A stretch of 64,000 nt of DNA from contig NZ_CP101137.1 in NCBI RefSeq assembly GCF_028473745.1, positions 744,001 to 808,000 on the forward strand, read 5' to 3'. Under the pieces are notes generated by a model that saw nothing but the letters and a program-made list of their open reading frames with translations, searched no databases and was not told where the DNA came from. Below, piece by piece: positions 10,585 through 20,129 of this stretch. The DNA is from Streptomyces sp. M92 (GTDB lineage Bacteria > Actinomycetota > Actinomycetes > Streptomycetales > Streptomycetaceae). How positions within the stretch are numbered: position 1 is the stretch's first letter; every line of letters begins with the position of its first letter. A program made the position numbers and the translations under genes.

Positions 10585-13500
10585 TCACGCCGAAGCGCCC
10601 CGCGCGAGCTCCGGCAGCCGCTCCGACACCTTCGGCCAGTACTTCACGACCGCCCCCTCCACCGCCGGCAGCGCCCGCTGCCCCGCCAGCGCCAGGACGA
10701 TCGCCGCCGCCACGCCCGCCCAGGCGAGGGGCCCCAGCGGTGTGCAGCCGAAGAGCTGGCTGGCGCCCGGGGTCTGGACCAGGGCGACCAGTGCGGCGGC
10801 GGAGCCCAGCGAGGTGACCTGGACCAGGCGGCTGCCCCGGCGGTCGGCGAGGGTCTGGGCGAGCTGGGTGCCGACCACGGCGCACAGGGCCATCGTCGTC
10901 GAGCGCCGGCCCGTGCCCGGCGTGAAGCGGCCGAAGAGCCAGGCCGCGGTCGCGCCGAGTGCCGTGGTCATCGCCCGGTGCCGGATCTGGCGGATCAGGG
11001 GCTCACCCAGCACGGCCGTACCGAGCGGAGCCCCGGCGTCGTCCTCGGCCTGCTCGGGGTCGCCCGTCTCCGTCACCGCCACCGCCATCGCGGGGAACAG
11101 GTCCGTGAAGAGGTTGACCAGCAGCATCTGACGGGTGGACAGCGGGGCGGAACCGCCCAGCACCGTGCCGAGGATGCCGAAGCCGACCTCGCCCGCGTTG
11201 CCGCCGATCAGGATGGCGATGGCGTCGGCGACGCTGTGCCACAGCGCCCGGCCCTCCCGTACCGCCTCCACCAGGACCAGCAGGTCGTCGCCCGTGACGA
11301 CCAGGTCCGCGGCGTTGCGGGCGGCGGCCGAGCCGCGGGCGCTGATGCCGACGCCGATGTCGGCGGCGCGGATGGCGGCGGCGTCGTTGGCCCCGTCGCC
11401 GACCATGCCGACGACGCGTCCGGCGTCCCGCAGCGACTCGACGACCTGGAGCTTCTGCTCGGGCGCCACCCGGGCCACGACGTCCGCGTCGCGCAGCATC
11501 CGGGAGCGTGCCGTGCGGTCGGCGGCGGCGATCTCGTCGCCGGTGACGACGACCGCCTCCTCGGGCCAGCCCAGGTCGACGGCGATGGCGTGGGCGGTCT
11601 GCGGGTGGTCGCCGGTCAGCACCACGGGCCGTACGCCCGCCTCGCGCAGCCCGCGCACCAGCGCCGGGGACGTCTCGCGCGGCACGTCGGCCAGCCCGAG
11701 CATCCCGGTGAACTCCAGCTTCTCCGGCTCCTGTTCGAGGACGTCGGCCGCCTTCTCGCCCCGGCGCAGGGGCCGGCTGGCCACCGCGATGATGCGCAGT
11801 CCGTCGCGGGCCATCCCGTGCGCCACCTCGGTGGCGTGCGAGGGCAGGTCGGCGCAGGCGGGCAGCACGGTCTCCGGGGCGCCCTTGACCACCAGCACCG
11901 GCGCCCCGTCGCCGTCGCGGCCGACGGCGGCGGCGTAACCGCGCGAGGTCTCGAAGGGCAGGCCCTCCTCCTGCGTCCACTCGGGGTCGGGACCGGCGGC
12001 GTCGAGCACGGCCTCGTCGGTGGCGTGGGTGGGGCGGGTGCCGTCTCCGTTGAGGCGGGGGCAGGCCCGGGCGGCGATCCGTACGGCGTCGGCGGCGTCC
12101 GGGTCGCCCACCTTGCGGACCGTGCCGTCTGGGCCCGCGACGCGGGTCAGCCGCAGCCTGTTCTCGGTGAGCGTGCCGGTCTTGTCGAAGCAGATGGTGT
12201 CCATGCGGCCCAGCGCCTCCAGGGTGCGCGGGGTGCGCACGAGGACACCGTGCCGGCTGAGCCTGCGGGCCGCCGCGAGCTGCGCCACCGTCGCCACCAG
12301 CGGCAGCCCCTCGGGCACGGCGGCCACCGCCACCGACACACCGCCGGAGACGGCCTGCCGGATCGGTGTCCCGCGCAGCAGCGAGAGGCCGGTCACCGCG
12401 GCGCCGCCCGCCAGCGTCAGCGGCAGCGCCTTGCGGGTCAGCTCCTGGAGCCGGGCCTGCACACCGGCCGCCGAGGGCGTACGCGCCGCCAGCGAGACCG
12501 CCCGCGCGGCCTCGGTGTGCTCGCCGGTGTCCACGACGACGGCCTGGGCGCGTCCGGCCACCACGGTCGTGCCCTCGAAGACCATGCAGTGCCGCTCGGC
12601 CACGGGCGCGTTCGTCACCGCGTCCACGCTCTTGTCCACCGGCAGCGACTCGCCGGTCAGGGCGGACTCGTCGACCTCCAGGCCGTCCTCCCACAGCAGC
12701 CGGGCGTCGGCGGGCACGACGTCGTCCGCCTTGAGGTCGACGATGTGGCCCGGGTGGAGTTTGGCGGCGTCCACGACGCGCGGCTCGGCGGCCGGGTCGT
12801 GCGTCTCCTCCTGAGCGACCCGCGCCTTCTGCTTCTGCTGCGCGAGCAGCCCCGACAGCGCCCGCTCCGCGCGCAGCCGCTGGAAGCCGCCGACCAGGGC
12901 GTTCAGGTCGAGGGCGCCGACGACGAGCAGCGCGTCCATGACGGAGCCGAGGATCGCCTCGGCCGCCGAGCCCACCGCCAGCACCGGCGTGAGCGGATCG
13001 TCCAGCTCACCCCGTACCGCCTGCCCCAGCTGCCACGTCCACTTCACCGGCGCGAGCACGGGCACCCGGCCCGCCCGGTCGGCCGCCGCCTTCATCCGCG
13101 CCGTCAGCTGCTCGCCGAGGGACGGATCGGGCTCCTTCTCCCGCGCCAGGCGGTCCCGCACGCCCACGGGGTCCAGCGTGTGCCACGGCACCCGTGCCCG
13201 GGGGTGCGGGGCACGGGCCCCCGCCACGCCCAGCGCGGCGCGCGTACCGGAGAAGAGGGCCGCCGCCGCGCTCACGTCGACGGGCGCGTGCCGCAGCCCC
13301 GGCAACGAGGAACCCCCTCCCCCCTGCTTGCCCTTGCCGCGCGCCTCGCCGACCGCCACCAGCAGCCCGGAGAGCGCGGCCCCGGACCGGGCCAGTGTCT
13401 GCGACCGCCGCCCGACCCCGCGGGCCGCGGGCACCGCCCGCAGCAGCCGCCACACGTCGGGCAGGCCCTGCGGGGCGAGCACGTCCGCGCCCCAGGCCAC

Positions 13501-14961
13501 CGGGGCGTCCCCGTCGGCCAGCGCGACGGCCACGTCCCCGCCGAGCAGCCCGGCCAGCACCGAGCCGTCGTCGCCGGGCCGGGGCCGTACGACGGTGATG
13601 ACGCCGCCCTCGGCGCGCAGTTCGTCCACGACCTCCCGCAACGGCCGCTTCCCGCTGACCACTTGGTCCGCGAGGCCGGTGAAGTCGGCGAGCGCGGGGT
13701 CCTGCACCATCACCACGCGCAGGCCCGCGCGGCGCGCCGCGTCCAGCACGTCCTCGGTCCACGGGTCCGCGCCCGCCTCGGCCGCCCGCAGCGCGCTGGG
13801 GTGCAGGACGACCGTGGCGGCCATCTCCAGCTGCCGCAGCCGCTCGGGGTCGCGCACGAGCACTCCGGTGCGGGACAGCGCGGCGCCCAGTACGGCGTGG
13901 AAGGCGGCGGGCCCGTAGCGCGCGGCCTTGGGCGACCCGGCGAGGACCGCCTCGGCGGCCTCCGCGACGTCGTGCTTGACCAGCAGCGTGGCCGCCGCGC
14001 CCGCGACGCTGCCGGTGGAGGCGTGGGCGGCGTAGTCCTGGGCCGGGGAGCTGCGCAGCGGCGGGCGCAGGGCGGGGTCGGCGGGCAGGCTGCCGCGCTC
14101 CGGGACGCACAGCCCGTCGTGCACCACCTCGAAGGCCGCCGTCCGGGTCACCGCCTCCGTCAGCTGGCACACCCGCAGCGCCCCGTCGAGCCACAGCGAG
14201 GTGGGGCTCTGACCGGCGCCGTGGACGGCCGCGTTGGCGGCGGCCAGGGCCACGTCCATGCCGTGGGCGCCGAGGCGTTCGCGCAGCCAGGCGCGGAAGG
14301 TGGGGTTCTCGCGCAGCAGCGTCGCCACGGCCGTCACCAGGCGCGGCGAGGGCGGCAGCCGCAGGCGGGCGCCGGTCATGGCGGCGGCGATGCCCAGCGC
14401 GTCGGCGCCGAGCGCGCTCGCCGCGACGCGTACGGAGGCCGGGTCGCCGGGGTGGGCCAGCTCCTCCACCGGATCGCCGGGACCGGACTGCTCCGTCCGG
14501 GTCAGTCCGTGCCGTTCGGCGAGTTCGGTGGCACGGTCCACCACCCGGTCGGTGAGCGCGTCCTCGGTGGCGGTCACCACCAGGCGGGCCAGGCCGGTGT
14601 CCCAGTAGGCGAGTGCCACGTCCGGGTGCTCGGCCAGGGCCGCCGCGACCCGCCGCGCGACGCGTTCGGTGCCGCCCGCGCGGCGCACCTTCTCCGTCGC
14701 GGCCGGCCGCAGCGCGAGGTGCGCGCGGTTCCCGGCCCGCCATTCACGGGTGCTGGTGCCGCCGGGCAGCGCGGCGCGGGCGACCCGGGCCGCCCGCGCC
14801 GTGAAGTCCGCGCCGCGCACACCGGCCCGCGCGGTGCCCGCCACGGCGCCGGCCGCGGCACCCACCGCGGGGGCGGTGCCGCGGGCGAGCAGCCGGGGTC
14901 CGGCCAGCACGAATCCGGTGACGGCGGCCTGGGACCGCGTCAGAAGTCCTGCACCGGCCAT
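10585..14961 (-). CDS. Large cation-transporting P-type ATPase
   Basis: A 1458-residue membrane ATPase, much longer than usual P-type pumps. The catalytic core is in the C-terminal half: actuator LTGESLPVDK near 770, phosphorylation motif DKTGTLTENRL near 925, TGDHPQTAHAIA near 1110, hinge GDGANDAAAIRAAD near 1187, then C-terminal membrane helices. The first 600 residues hold an unusual extension with a decayed HAD-like segment (about 445-535) ending in VWRLLRAVPAARGVGRRSQ, which mimics the region after the hinge motif. The architecture recalls mycobacterial CtpI-type giants. The ion is unknown. The start lies 9 bases after the H1-like gene, so the two form an operon. Confidence 0.92.
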   Translation of the reverse strand: MAGAGLLTRSQAAVTGFVLAGPRLLARGTAPAVGAAAGAVAGTARAGVRGADFTARAARVARAALPGGTSTREWRAGNRAHLALRPAATEKVRRAGGTERVARRVAAALAEHPDVALAYWDTGLARLVVTATEDALTDRVVDRATELAERHGLTRTEQSGPGDPVEELAHPGDPASVRVAASALGADALGIAAAMTGARLRLPPSPRLVTAVATLLRENPTFRAWLRERLGAHGMDVALAAANAAVHGAGQSPTSLWLDGALRVCQLTEAVTRTAAFEVVHDGLCVPERGSLPADPALRPPLRSSPAQDYAAHASTGSVAGAAATLLVKHDVAEAAEAVLAGSPKAARYGPAAFHAVLGAALSRTGVLVRDPERLRQLEMAATVVLHPSALRAAEAGADPWTEDVLDAARRAGLRVVMVQDPALADFTGLADQVVSGKRPLREVVDELRAEGGVITVVRPRPGDDGSVLAGLLGGDVAVALADGDAPVAWGADVLAPQGLPDVWRLLRAVPAARGVGRRSQTLARSGAALSGLLVAVGEARGKGKQGGGGSSLPGLRHAPVDVSAAAALFSGTRAALGVAGARAPHPRARVPWHTLDPVGVRDRLAREKEPDPSLGEQLTARMKAAADRAGRVPVLAPVKWTWQLGQAVRGELDDPLTPVLAVGSAAEAILGSVMDALLVVGALDLNALVGGFQRLRAERALSGLLAQQKQKARVAQEETHDPAAEPRVVDAAKLHPGHIVDLKADDVVPADARLLWEDGLEVDESALTGESLPVDKSVDAVTNAPVAERHCMVFEGTTVVAGRAQAVVVDTGEHTEAARAVSLAARTPSAAGVQARLQELTRKALPLTLAGGAAVTGLSLLRGTPIRQAVSGGVSVAVAAVPEGLPLVATVAQLAAARRLSRHGVLVRTPRTLEALGRMDTICFDKTGTLTENRLRLTRVAGPDGTVRKVGDPDAADAVRIAARACPRLNGDGTRPTHATDEAVLDAAGPDPEWTQEEGLPFETSRGYAAAVGRDGDGAPVLVVKGAPETVLPACADLPSHATEVAHGMARDGLRIIAVASRPLRRGEKAADVLEQEPEKLEFTGMLGLADVPRETSPALVRGLREAGVRPVVLTGDHPQTAHAIAVDLGWPEEAVVVTGDEIAAADRTARSRMLRDADVVARVAPEQKLQVVESLRDAGRVVGMVGDGANDAAAIRAADIGVGISARGSAAARNAADLVVTGDDLLVLVEAVREGRALWHSVADAIAILIGGNAGEVGFGILGTVLGGSAPLSTRQMLLVNLFTDLFPAMAVAVTETGDPEQAEDDAGAPLGTAVLGEPLIRQIRHRAMTTALGATAAWLFGRFTPGTGRRSTTMALCAVVGTQLAQTLADRRGSRLVQVTSLGSAAALVALVQTPGASQLFGCTPLGPLAWAGVAAAIVLALAGQRALPAVEGAVVKYWPKVSERLPELARGASA

Positions 14962-14970
14962 CGTTGTCCC

Positions 14971-15678
14971 TCAGCCCGCCTTCCGCGTGGACGTGGTCGA
15001 CTTCCGGCTCCGGGCGCCCCCGGAACCGGCTGCTGCCTTGCTCTTCGAGGCCCCGGCGGTCGTCTTCTTGGCGGCCTTCTTGGCGGGGCTGGTGGCGGAG
15101 GCGCTCTTCTTGGCGGGCCGGCGGCCGGCGGTGCTCTTGGCGGCCGACGTGCTCTTCCCGGCGGCGCTCTTCTTCGCGGTCCCGGCGGTGCTCTTCTTCG
15201 CCGCGGTCGTCTTCGAGGTGCTCTTCTTGGCGGTACCGGCCTTCGCGGCGCTCGTCCCGGCCGTACCCGACTTGGCGGCACCCGACTTCGTGGCGGGGCT
15301 CTTCCGGGCGGCTGTCTGCGTGCCGGCGGTCTTCTTGGCGGTACTCCGCCGAGCGGGGGTCTTCTCCTCCCCGGCGCCCCCGTCCTGGAGCGCCCGAGCG
15401 GCGTCCGCCTCCGGCGACTCCTGCGGCCGCGGCCGGGTCAGCCACGCCACCGCGCCCGCGGTGAGCGCCACCGGCCACTCCACCAGTCCGGCGATGCCCA
15501 GCACCCCGGCCCCCGTGTACACGACCGCGCGCCGCCCGCGCGGCGACACCGCACCGATCCTGTCGAGGGCGCCTTCGGCGGCCCTCCCGACCGTCCCGGC
15601 GCCCGGCACCTTCCGCACCACAGAGGCGGCCGCGTGCAACGGCCGCGGGAGCGTCTGCGCCGACTTCTGCTCAGCCAT
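14971..15678 (-). CDS. Histone H1-like Lys/Ala-rich membrane protein
   Basis: A 235-residue protein with three parts: an N-terminal region (MAEQKSAQTLPRPLHAA), a hydrophobic stretch able to form two membrane segments (VVYTGAGVLGIAGLVEWPVA to AGAVAWLTRP, residues about 55-90), and a 140-residue tail of Lys, Ala, Ser and Thr in repeats such as AAKKSTAGTAKKS and SPAKKAAKKTTAG. The tail resembles eukaryotic H1 and bacterial histone-like tails that bind nucleic acid. Start chosen at the ATG with GAGGACGAACAG upstream. It is first in a two-gene operon with the giant ATPase. Its function is unproven; a membrane-tethered polyanion-binding role is inference. Confidence 0.85.
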   Translation of the reverse strand: MAEQKSAQTLPRPLHAAASVVRKVPGAGTVGRAAEGALDRIGAVSPRGRRAVVYTGAGVLGIAGLVEWPVALTAGAVAWLTRPRPQESPEADAARALQDGGAGEEKTPARRSTAKKTAGTQTAARKSPATKSGAAKSGTAGTSAAKAGTAKKSTSKTTAAKKSTAGTAKKSAAGKSTSAAKSTAGRRPAKKSASATSPAKKAAKKTTAGASKSKAAAGSGGARSRKSTTSTRKAG

Positions 15679-15819
15679 GACTGTTCGTCCTCGCCTGTGC
15701 GTGCTGTCGAAACCCTGGAACATCACCTTCCGCACATCTCCGGGTTCCCGCACTTCGAGCGCTCATCCCGGCGAAGTGGTTTCGTGGCCGAGATCCACCA
15801 CCGAGAGACCGGAGACGCC

Positions 15820-16188
15820 GTGCACCCGTCGATGAAGTTGGTCGCGATAACGCTCGACTGCCCCGATCCGCCGGCTCTGGCCGCGTTCTACGAGCAGGCC
15901 ACCGGCCTGGAACGGCACCCCGACTCGAATCCCGACTTCGCGGGCCTGTGCGGCGAGCACGGCCTGCTCCTTGGTTTCCAGCGCGTCGACGGCTACCGCG
16001 CACCGAGCTGGCCCGGCCAGACCGTTCCCCAGCAGCTGCACCTCTGCTTCCGGGTCGAGGGGGACCTGGACGCAGCCGAGGCCCGGCTGCTGGAGTCGGG
16101 TGCGCACAGGCCCGATCACCAGCCCCACGGGGACAGGGCGCGGGTCCTCACCGATCCGGTCGGGCACCCCTTCTGCATCCTGCGCTGA
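15820..16188 (+). CDS. VOC (glyoxalase/bleomycin resistance fold) protein
   Basis: A 122-residue single-module vicinal-oxygen-chelate protein: MKLVAITLDCPDPPALAAFY at the start, GLLLGFQRVDGY in the middle, HLCFRVEGDLDAAEARLLESG and the closing DPVGHPFCILR. The family includes glyoxalases, dioxygenases and antibiotic-binding proteins; the substrate cannot be told. The GTG at 15820 has GGAGA five bases upstream, better than the internal ATG at 15832. It is divergent from the H1-like gene, and the chitinase operator starts about 10 bases after its stop. Confidence 0.85.
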   Translation: MHPSMKLVAITLDCPDPPALAAFYEQATGLERHPDSNPDFAGLCGEHGLLLGFQRVDGYRAPSWPGQTVPQQLHLCFRVEGDLDAAEARLLESGAHRPDHQPHGDRARVLTDPVGHPFCILR

Positions 16189-16196
16189 GCACCGTT

Positions 16197-16233
16197 TCTG
16201 GTCCAGACCTCTTGACGAAAGGTCTGGACCAGA
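16197..16233 (+). promoter_or_regulatory. Double DasR-type operator over the chitinase promoter
   Basis: A perfect 14-bp inverted repeat (TCTGGTCCAGACCT with AGGTCTGGACCAGA, 9-base spacer). Each arm is itself close to the dre consensus ACTGGTCTAGACCACT recognised by DasR, the N-acetylglucosamine-responsive GntR repressor, and matches the 12-bp repeats known from streptomycete chitinase promoters. The spacer carries TTGACG (16212-16217), a good -35 box, so bound repressor would block RNA polymerase. Confidence 0.8.
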
Positions 16234-16307
16234 TCACTGTCATGTCTACGACAACGCCCTCGCGCCCCGACACACGCCACCTCACCGACCCCACCGGGAG
16301 GCCCCGC

Positions 16308-17384
16308 ATGATCCGCCGCAAGGTCCGCCTGCTCGCCACCGCGCTCGCGGCCACCGTCCTGACCCCGCTCGGCGTCACCACGGCCTCCGCCGCTCCCCCG
16401 ACCGCACCCGCAACCGCCGCCGCCGCCGACACCTGCGCCGTGAAGTCGAAGCCCGCCGGAAAGGTCCTCCAGGGCTACTGGGAGAACTGGGACGGCGCCG
16501 CCAACGGCGTCCACCCGCCCTTCGGCTGGACCCCGATCACCAACCCCCAGATCGGCGCACACGGCTACAACGTGCTGAACGCGGCCTTCCCGGTGATCCT
16601 CCCCGACGGAACGGCCCTGTGGGAGGACGGCATGGACCGGGGCGTGAAGGTGGCGACGCCCGAGGAGATGTGCGCGGCCAAGGCGTCCGGGCAGACGATC
16701 CTGCTCTCGATCGGCGGCGCGACGGCCGGCATCGACCTCAACTCGACCGCCGTCGCCGACCGTTTCGTCGAGACGATCGTCCCGGTCCTGAAGAAGTACA
16801 ACTTCGACGGCATCGACATAGACATCGAGACCGGCCTGACCGGCAGCGGCAACATCAACCAGCTGTCCGCCTCCCAGGCCAACCTGATCCGCATCATCGA
16901 CGGCGTCCTGGCCCGCATGCCGTCGAACTTCGGCCTCACCATGGCCCCGGAGACCGCCTACGTCACCGGCGGCAGCGTGGTCTACGGCTCGATCTGGGGC
17001 GCCTACCTGCCGATCATCAAGAAGTACGCCGACAACGGCCGCCTGTGGTGGCTGAACATGCAGTACTACAACGGCAGCATGTACGGCTGCTCCGGCGACT
17101 CCTACTCCGCCGGCACGGTGCGGGGCTTCACCGCCCAGACCGACTGCCTGGACAAGGGCCTGGTCGTCCAGGGCACCACGATCCGCGTCCCCTACGACAA
17201 GCAGGTCCCGGGCCTGCCCGCCCAGCCCGGCGCGGGCGGCGGCCACATGTCCCCGTCCCTGGTCTCCCAGGCCTGGAACCACTACGACGGCGCGCTCAAG
17301 GGCCTGATGACCTGGTCCCTCAACTGGGACGGCTCGAAGAACTGGACCTTCGGCGACAACGTGAAGTCCCTGCAGAACCGCTGA
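16308..17384 (+). CDS. Secreted GH18 chitinase
   Basis: A 358-residue exported endochitinase hydrolysing beta-1,4-GlcNAc polymers. It has a signal peptide (MIRRKVRLLATALAATVL to ASAAP), then a single GH18 barrel beginning KVLQGYWENWDG, with LLSIGGATAG and the catalytic signature FDGIDIDIE (acid Glu about residue 173), and MTWSLNWDG at the end. No chitin-binding or fibronectin module is present. ATG 16308 has GGGAGG upstream; an in-frame ATG at 16242 falls inside the predicted promoter, so it is rejected. Control by DasR in response to chitin-derived amino sugars is expected from the operator upstream. Confidence 0.94.
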   Translation: MIRRKVRLLATALAATVLTPLGVTTASAAPPTAPATAAAADTCAVKSKPAGKVLQGYWENWDGAANGVHPPFGWTPITNPQIGAHGYNVLNAAFPVILPDGTALWEDGMDRGVKVATPEEMCAAKASGQTILLSIGGATAGIDLNSTAVADRFVETIVPVLKKYNFDGIDIDIETGLTGSGNINQLSASQANLIRIIDGVLARMPSNFGLTMAPETAYVTGGSVVYGSIWGAYLPIIKKYADNGRLWWLNMQYYNGSMYGCSGDSYSAGTVRGFTAQTDCLDKGLVVQGTTIRVPYDKQVPGLPAQPGAGGGHMSPSLVSQAWNHYDGALKGLMTWSLNWDGSKNWTFGDNVKSLQNR

Positions 17385-17393
17385 CACGAAAAC

Positions 17394-17432
17394 GCCCACC
17401 CACCAGCCGACCGAGTCGGGTGGTGGGTGGGC
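17394..17432 (+). terminator. Chitinase terminator
   Basis: A perfect 12-bp stem GCCCACCCACCA/TGGTGGGTGGGC with further pairing in the loop (CCGAC/GTCGG), 10 bases after the chitinase stop. It is GC-rich and without a T run, as is usual in Streptomyces. Confidence 0.8.
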
Positions 17433-17446
17433 AAAGGCCCGGGGGT

Positions 17447-17465
17447 CAGGGGGCGCAGCCCCCTG
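17447..17465 (-). terminator. CAGGGGGC-GCA-GCCCCCTG hairpin after glyQS
   Basis: A perfect 8-bp stem with a 3-base loop, 23 bases beyond the glycyl-tRNA synthetase stop. The unit (GGGGTCAGGGGGCGCAGCC followed by CCCTGGTACC) looks like one of the dispersed hairpin repeats of Streptomyces, here used in the terminator position. Confidence 0.6.
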
Positions 17466-17487
17466 GTACCTCGACCGAACCGGACGT

Positions 17488-18870
<1,383 letters not shown>

Positions 18871-19059
18871 GGTGCTCTCTTCATTACGACGACGTTGACT
18901 GACTGGTGCGGCGCGGAGCGCCTCGTTGGGGGGTGGTGGTCGGGAGACGGGCGGGCGAAGCGAGATGCTTCCAGAGAATGCTTCAGGTTACCGGCGTGGG
19001 CCGCCCCTCGGCCAAATCGGGGCTCCCCTTCGACGATCTCCCGACGTACCGGCCGTTAG

Positions 19060-19089
19060 TTGACAACGGTTTCCATATTTGTTGAAAAT
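19060..19089 (+). promoter_or_regulatory. znuA promoter, probably leaderless
   Basis: TTGACA (19060-19065) and GAAAAT (19084-19089) are separated by 18 bases. Transcription would start about seven bases later, at or beside the ATG at 19097, and there is no Shine-Dalgarno sequence. A leaderless mRNA is inferred. Confidence 0.5.
19061..19075 (+). promoter_or_regulatory. Zur box 1 of znuA
   Basis: TGACAACGGTTTCCA is a near match to the 7-1-7 Zur box of streptomycetes (TGAnAACGATTTTCA type), overlapping the -35 box. Zinc-loaded Zur, encoded three genes downstream, would repress here. Confidence 0.65.
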
Positions 19090-19097
19090 GAATCCCA
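19083..19097 (+). promoter_or_regulatory. Zur box 2 (weaker) of znuA
   Basis: TGAAAATGAATCCCA is a weaker match to the same motif (about 11 of 15 by eye), two helical turns downstream of box 1, covering the -10 box and predicted start point. Confidence 0.4.
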
Positions 19098-20092
19098 TGA
19101 ACGTACGACGACGCCGCATATCCGGCATAGCAGTCACCGCGGCCGCCGCCCTCGGTCTCGGGACCCTCTCGGCCTGCTCCAGCGACAGCGCGGCGGCGGG
19201 CAACACGGACAAGTTCGACGTCGTCGCGTCGTTCTACCCGATGCAGTTCCTCGCCGAGCAGATCGGCGGGGACCACGTGAACGTCACCACCCTCACCGAG
19301 CCCGGCCAGGAGCCGCACGACCTGGAGCTGAGCGCCAAGCAGACCGCGCAGATGGGCGAGGCGGACGCGGTGCTCTACCTGAAGGCCCTCCAGCCCGCCG
19401 TGGACGAGGCGATCGCCCAGTCCGACGTCAAGACCAAGATCGACGCGGCCACGCTGACCACGCTCGAGGACCACGGGAACGTCGAGCACGACCACGACCA
19501 CGGCCACGAGGGCGAGGAGCACGCGGCCGAGGAGCACTCCGAAGAGGCGCACTCCGAAGAGGAGGAGCACGCCCGCGACCCGCACATCTGGCTGGACCCG
19601 GTGAAGTACGCCGAGGTCGCCGAGGGCGTCGCCAAGGCCTTCGAGAAGGCCGACCCGGACCACGCCGCCGACTACCGCGAGAACGCGGAGACGCTGACCA
19701 AGAAGCTCGCGGACCTGAACACCTCGTTCAAGGACGGCCTGGCGGACACCGACACCAAGGTCTTCTTCACCAACCACGCCGCCTTCGGCTACCTCGCCGA
19801 GCGCTACGGCCTGACGCAGGAGGCCATCAACGGCCTGGACCCGGAGAGCGAGCCCAGCCCCGCCCGGATCAAGGAACTCCAGGACGAGGCCAAGGCCGAC
19901 GGCGTCACCACCGTCTTCTACGAGACACTGGTGTCCGGCAAGACCGCGAAGACCCTCGCCAAGGACGCCGGCCTGAAGACCGACGTGCTCGACCCGCTGG
20001 AAGGCATCACCGACAAGTCGAAGGGCGACGACTACTTCGAGGTCATGCAGTCCAACCTCAAGGCGCTCGAGGCCGCCCTCGGCGCCAAGTGA
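19097..20092 (+). CDS. znuA: Zinc ABC transporter, substrate-binding lipoprotein
   Basis: A 331-residue surface lipoprotein delivering Zn(II) to ZnuBC. It has a signal peptide with lipobox LSAC (about residue 25), the cluster A-1 start VVASFYPMQFLAEQIGGD, and metal ligands in EPHDLELS, DPHIWLDP and FTNHAAFGYLAERYG. A His/Asp/Glu-rich loop (HDHDHGHEGEEH and following, residues about 128-160) is the hallmark of zinc rather than manganese transporters. The ATG at 19097 is chosen over upstream TTG and ATG codons because it gives a normal signal peptide and sits at the predicted transcript start. It leads the znuA-znuC-znuB-zur set. Confidence 0.95.
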   Translation: MNVRRRRISGIAVTAAAALGLGTLSACSSDSAAAGNTDKFDVVASFYPMQFLAEQIGGDHVNVTTLTEPGQEPHDLELSAKQTAQMGEADAVLYLKALQPAVDEAIAQSDVKTKIDAATLTTLEDHGNVEHDHDHGHEGEEHAAEEHSEEAHSEEEEHARDPHIWLDPVKYAEVAEGVAKAFEKADPDHAADYRENAETLTKKLADLNTSFKDGLADTDTKVFFTNHAAFGYLAERYGLTQEAINGLDPESEPSPARIKELQDEAKADGVTTVFYETLVSGKTAKTLAKDAGLKTDVLDPLEGITDKSKGDDYFEVMQSNLKALEAALGAK

Positions 20093-20129
20093 GCGCTCCG
20101 CCGAGCGTTCCGATCGTTACGGAGGCATC

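Noticed and set aside
14971..15400. Lys/Ala repeat region as a possible simple-sequence or mobile repeat
   Set aside because: The repeats are protein-level and in frame within an intact gene; the nucleotide units are too varied for a DNA repeat array.
10360..16188. A 5.8-kb open frame on the plus strand
   Set aside because: It is antisense to the P-type ATPase and H1-like genes and has Arg/Gly/Pro-rich composition typical of GC-skewed shadow frames; only its last 122 codons (VOC protein) are real.
18871..19059. Search for a T-box leader before glyQS
   Set aside because: No TGGnACCGCG-type sequence or specifier-loop layout was seen on the coding strand.
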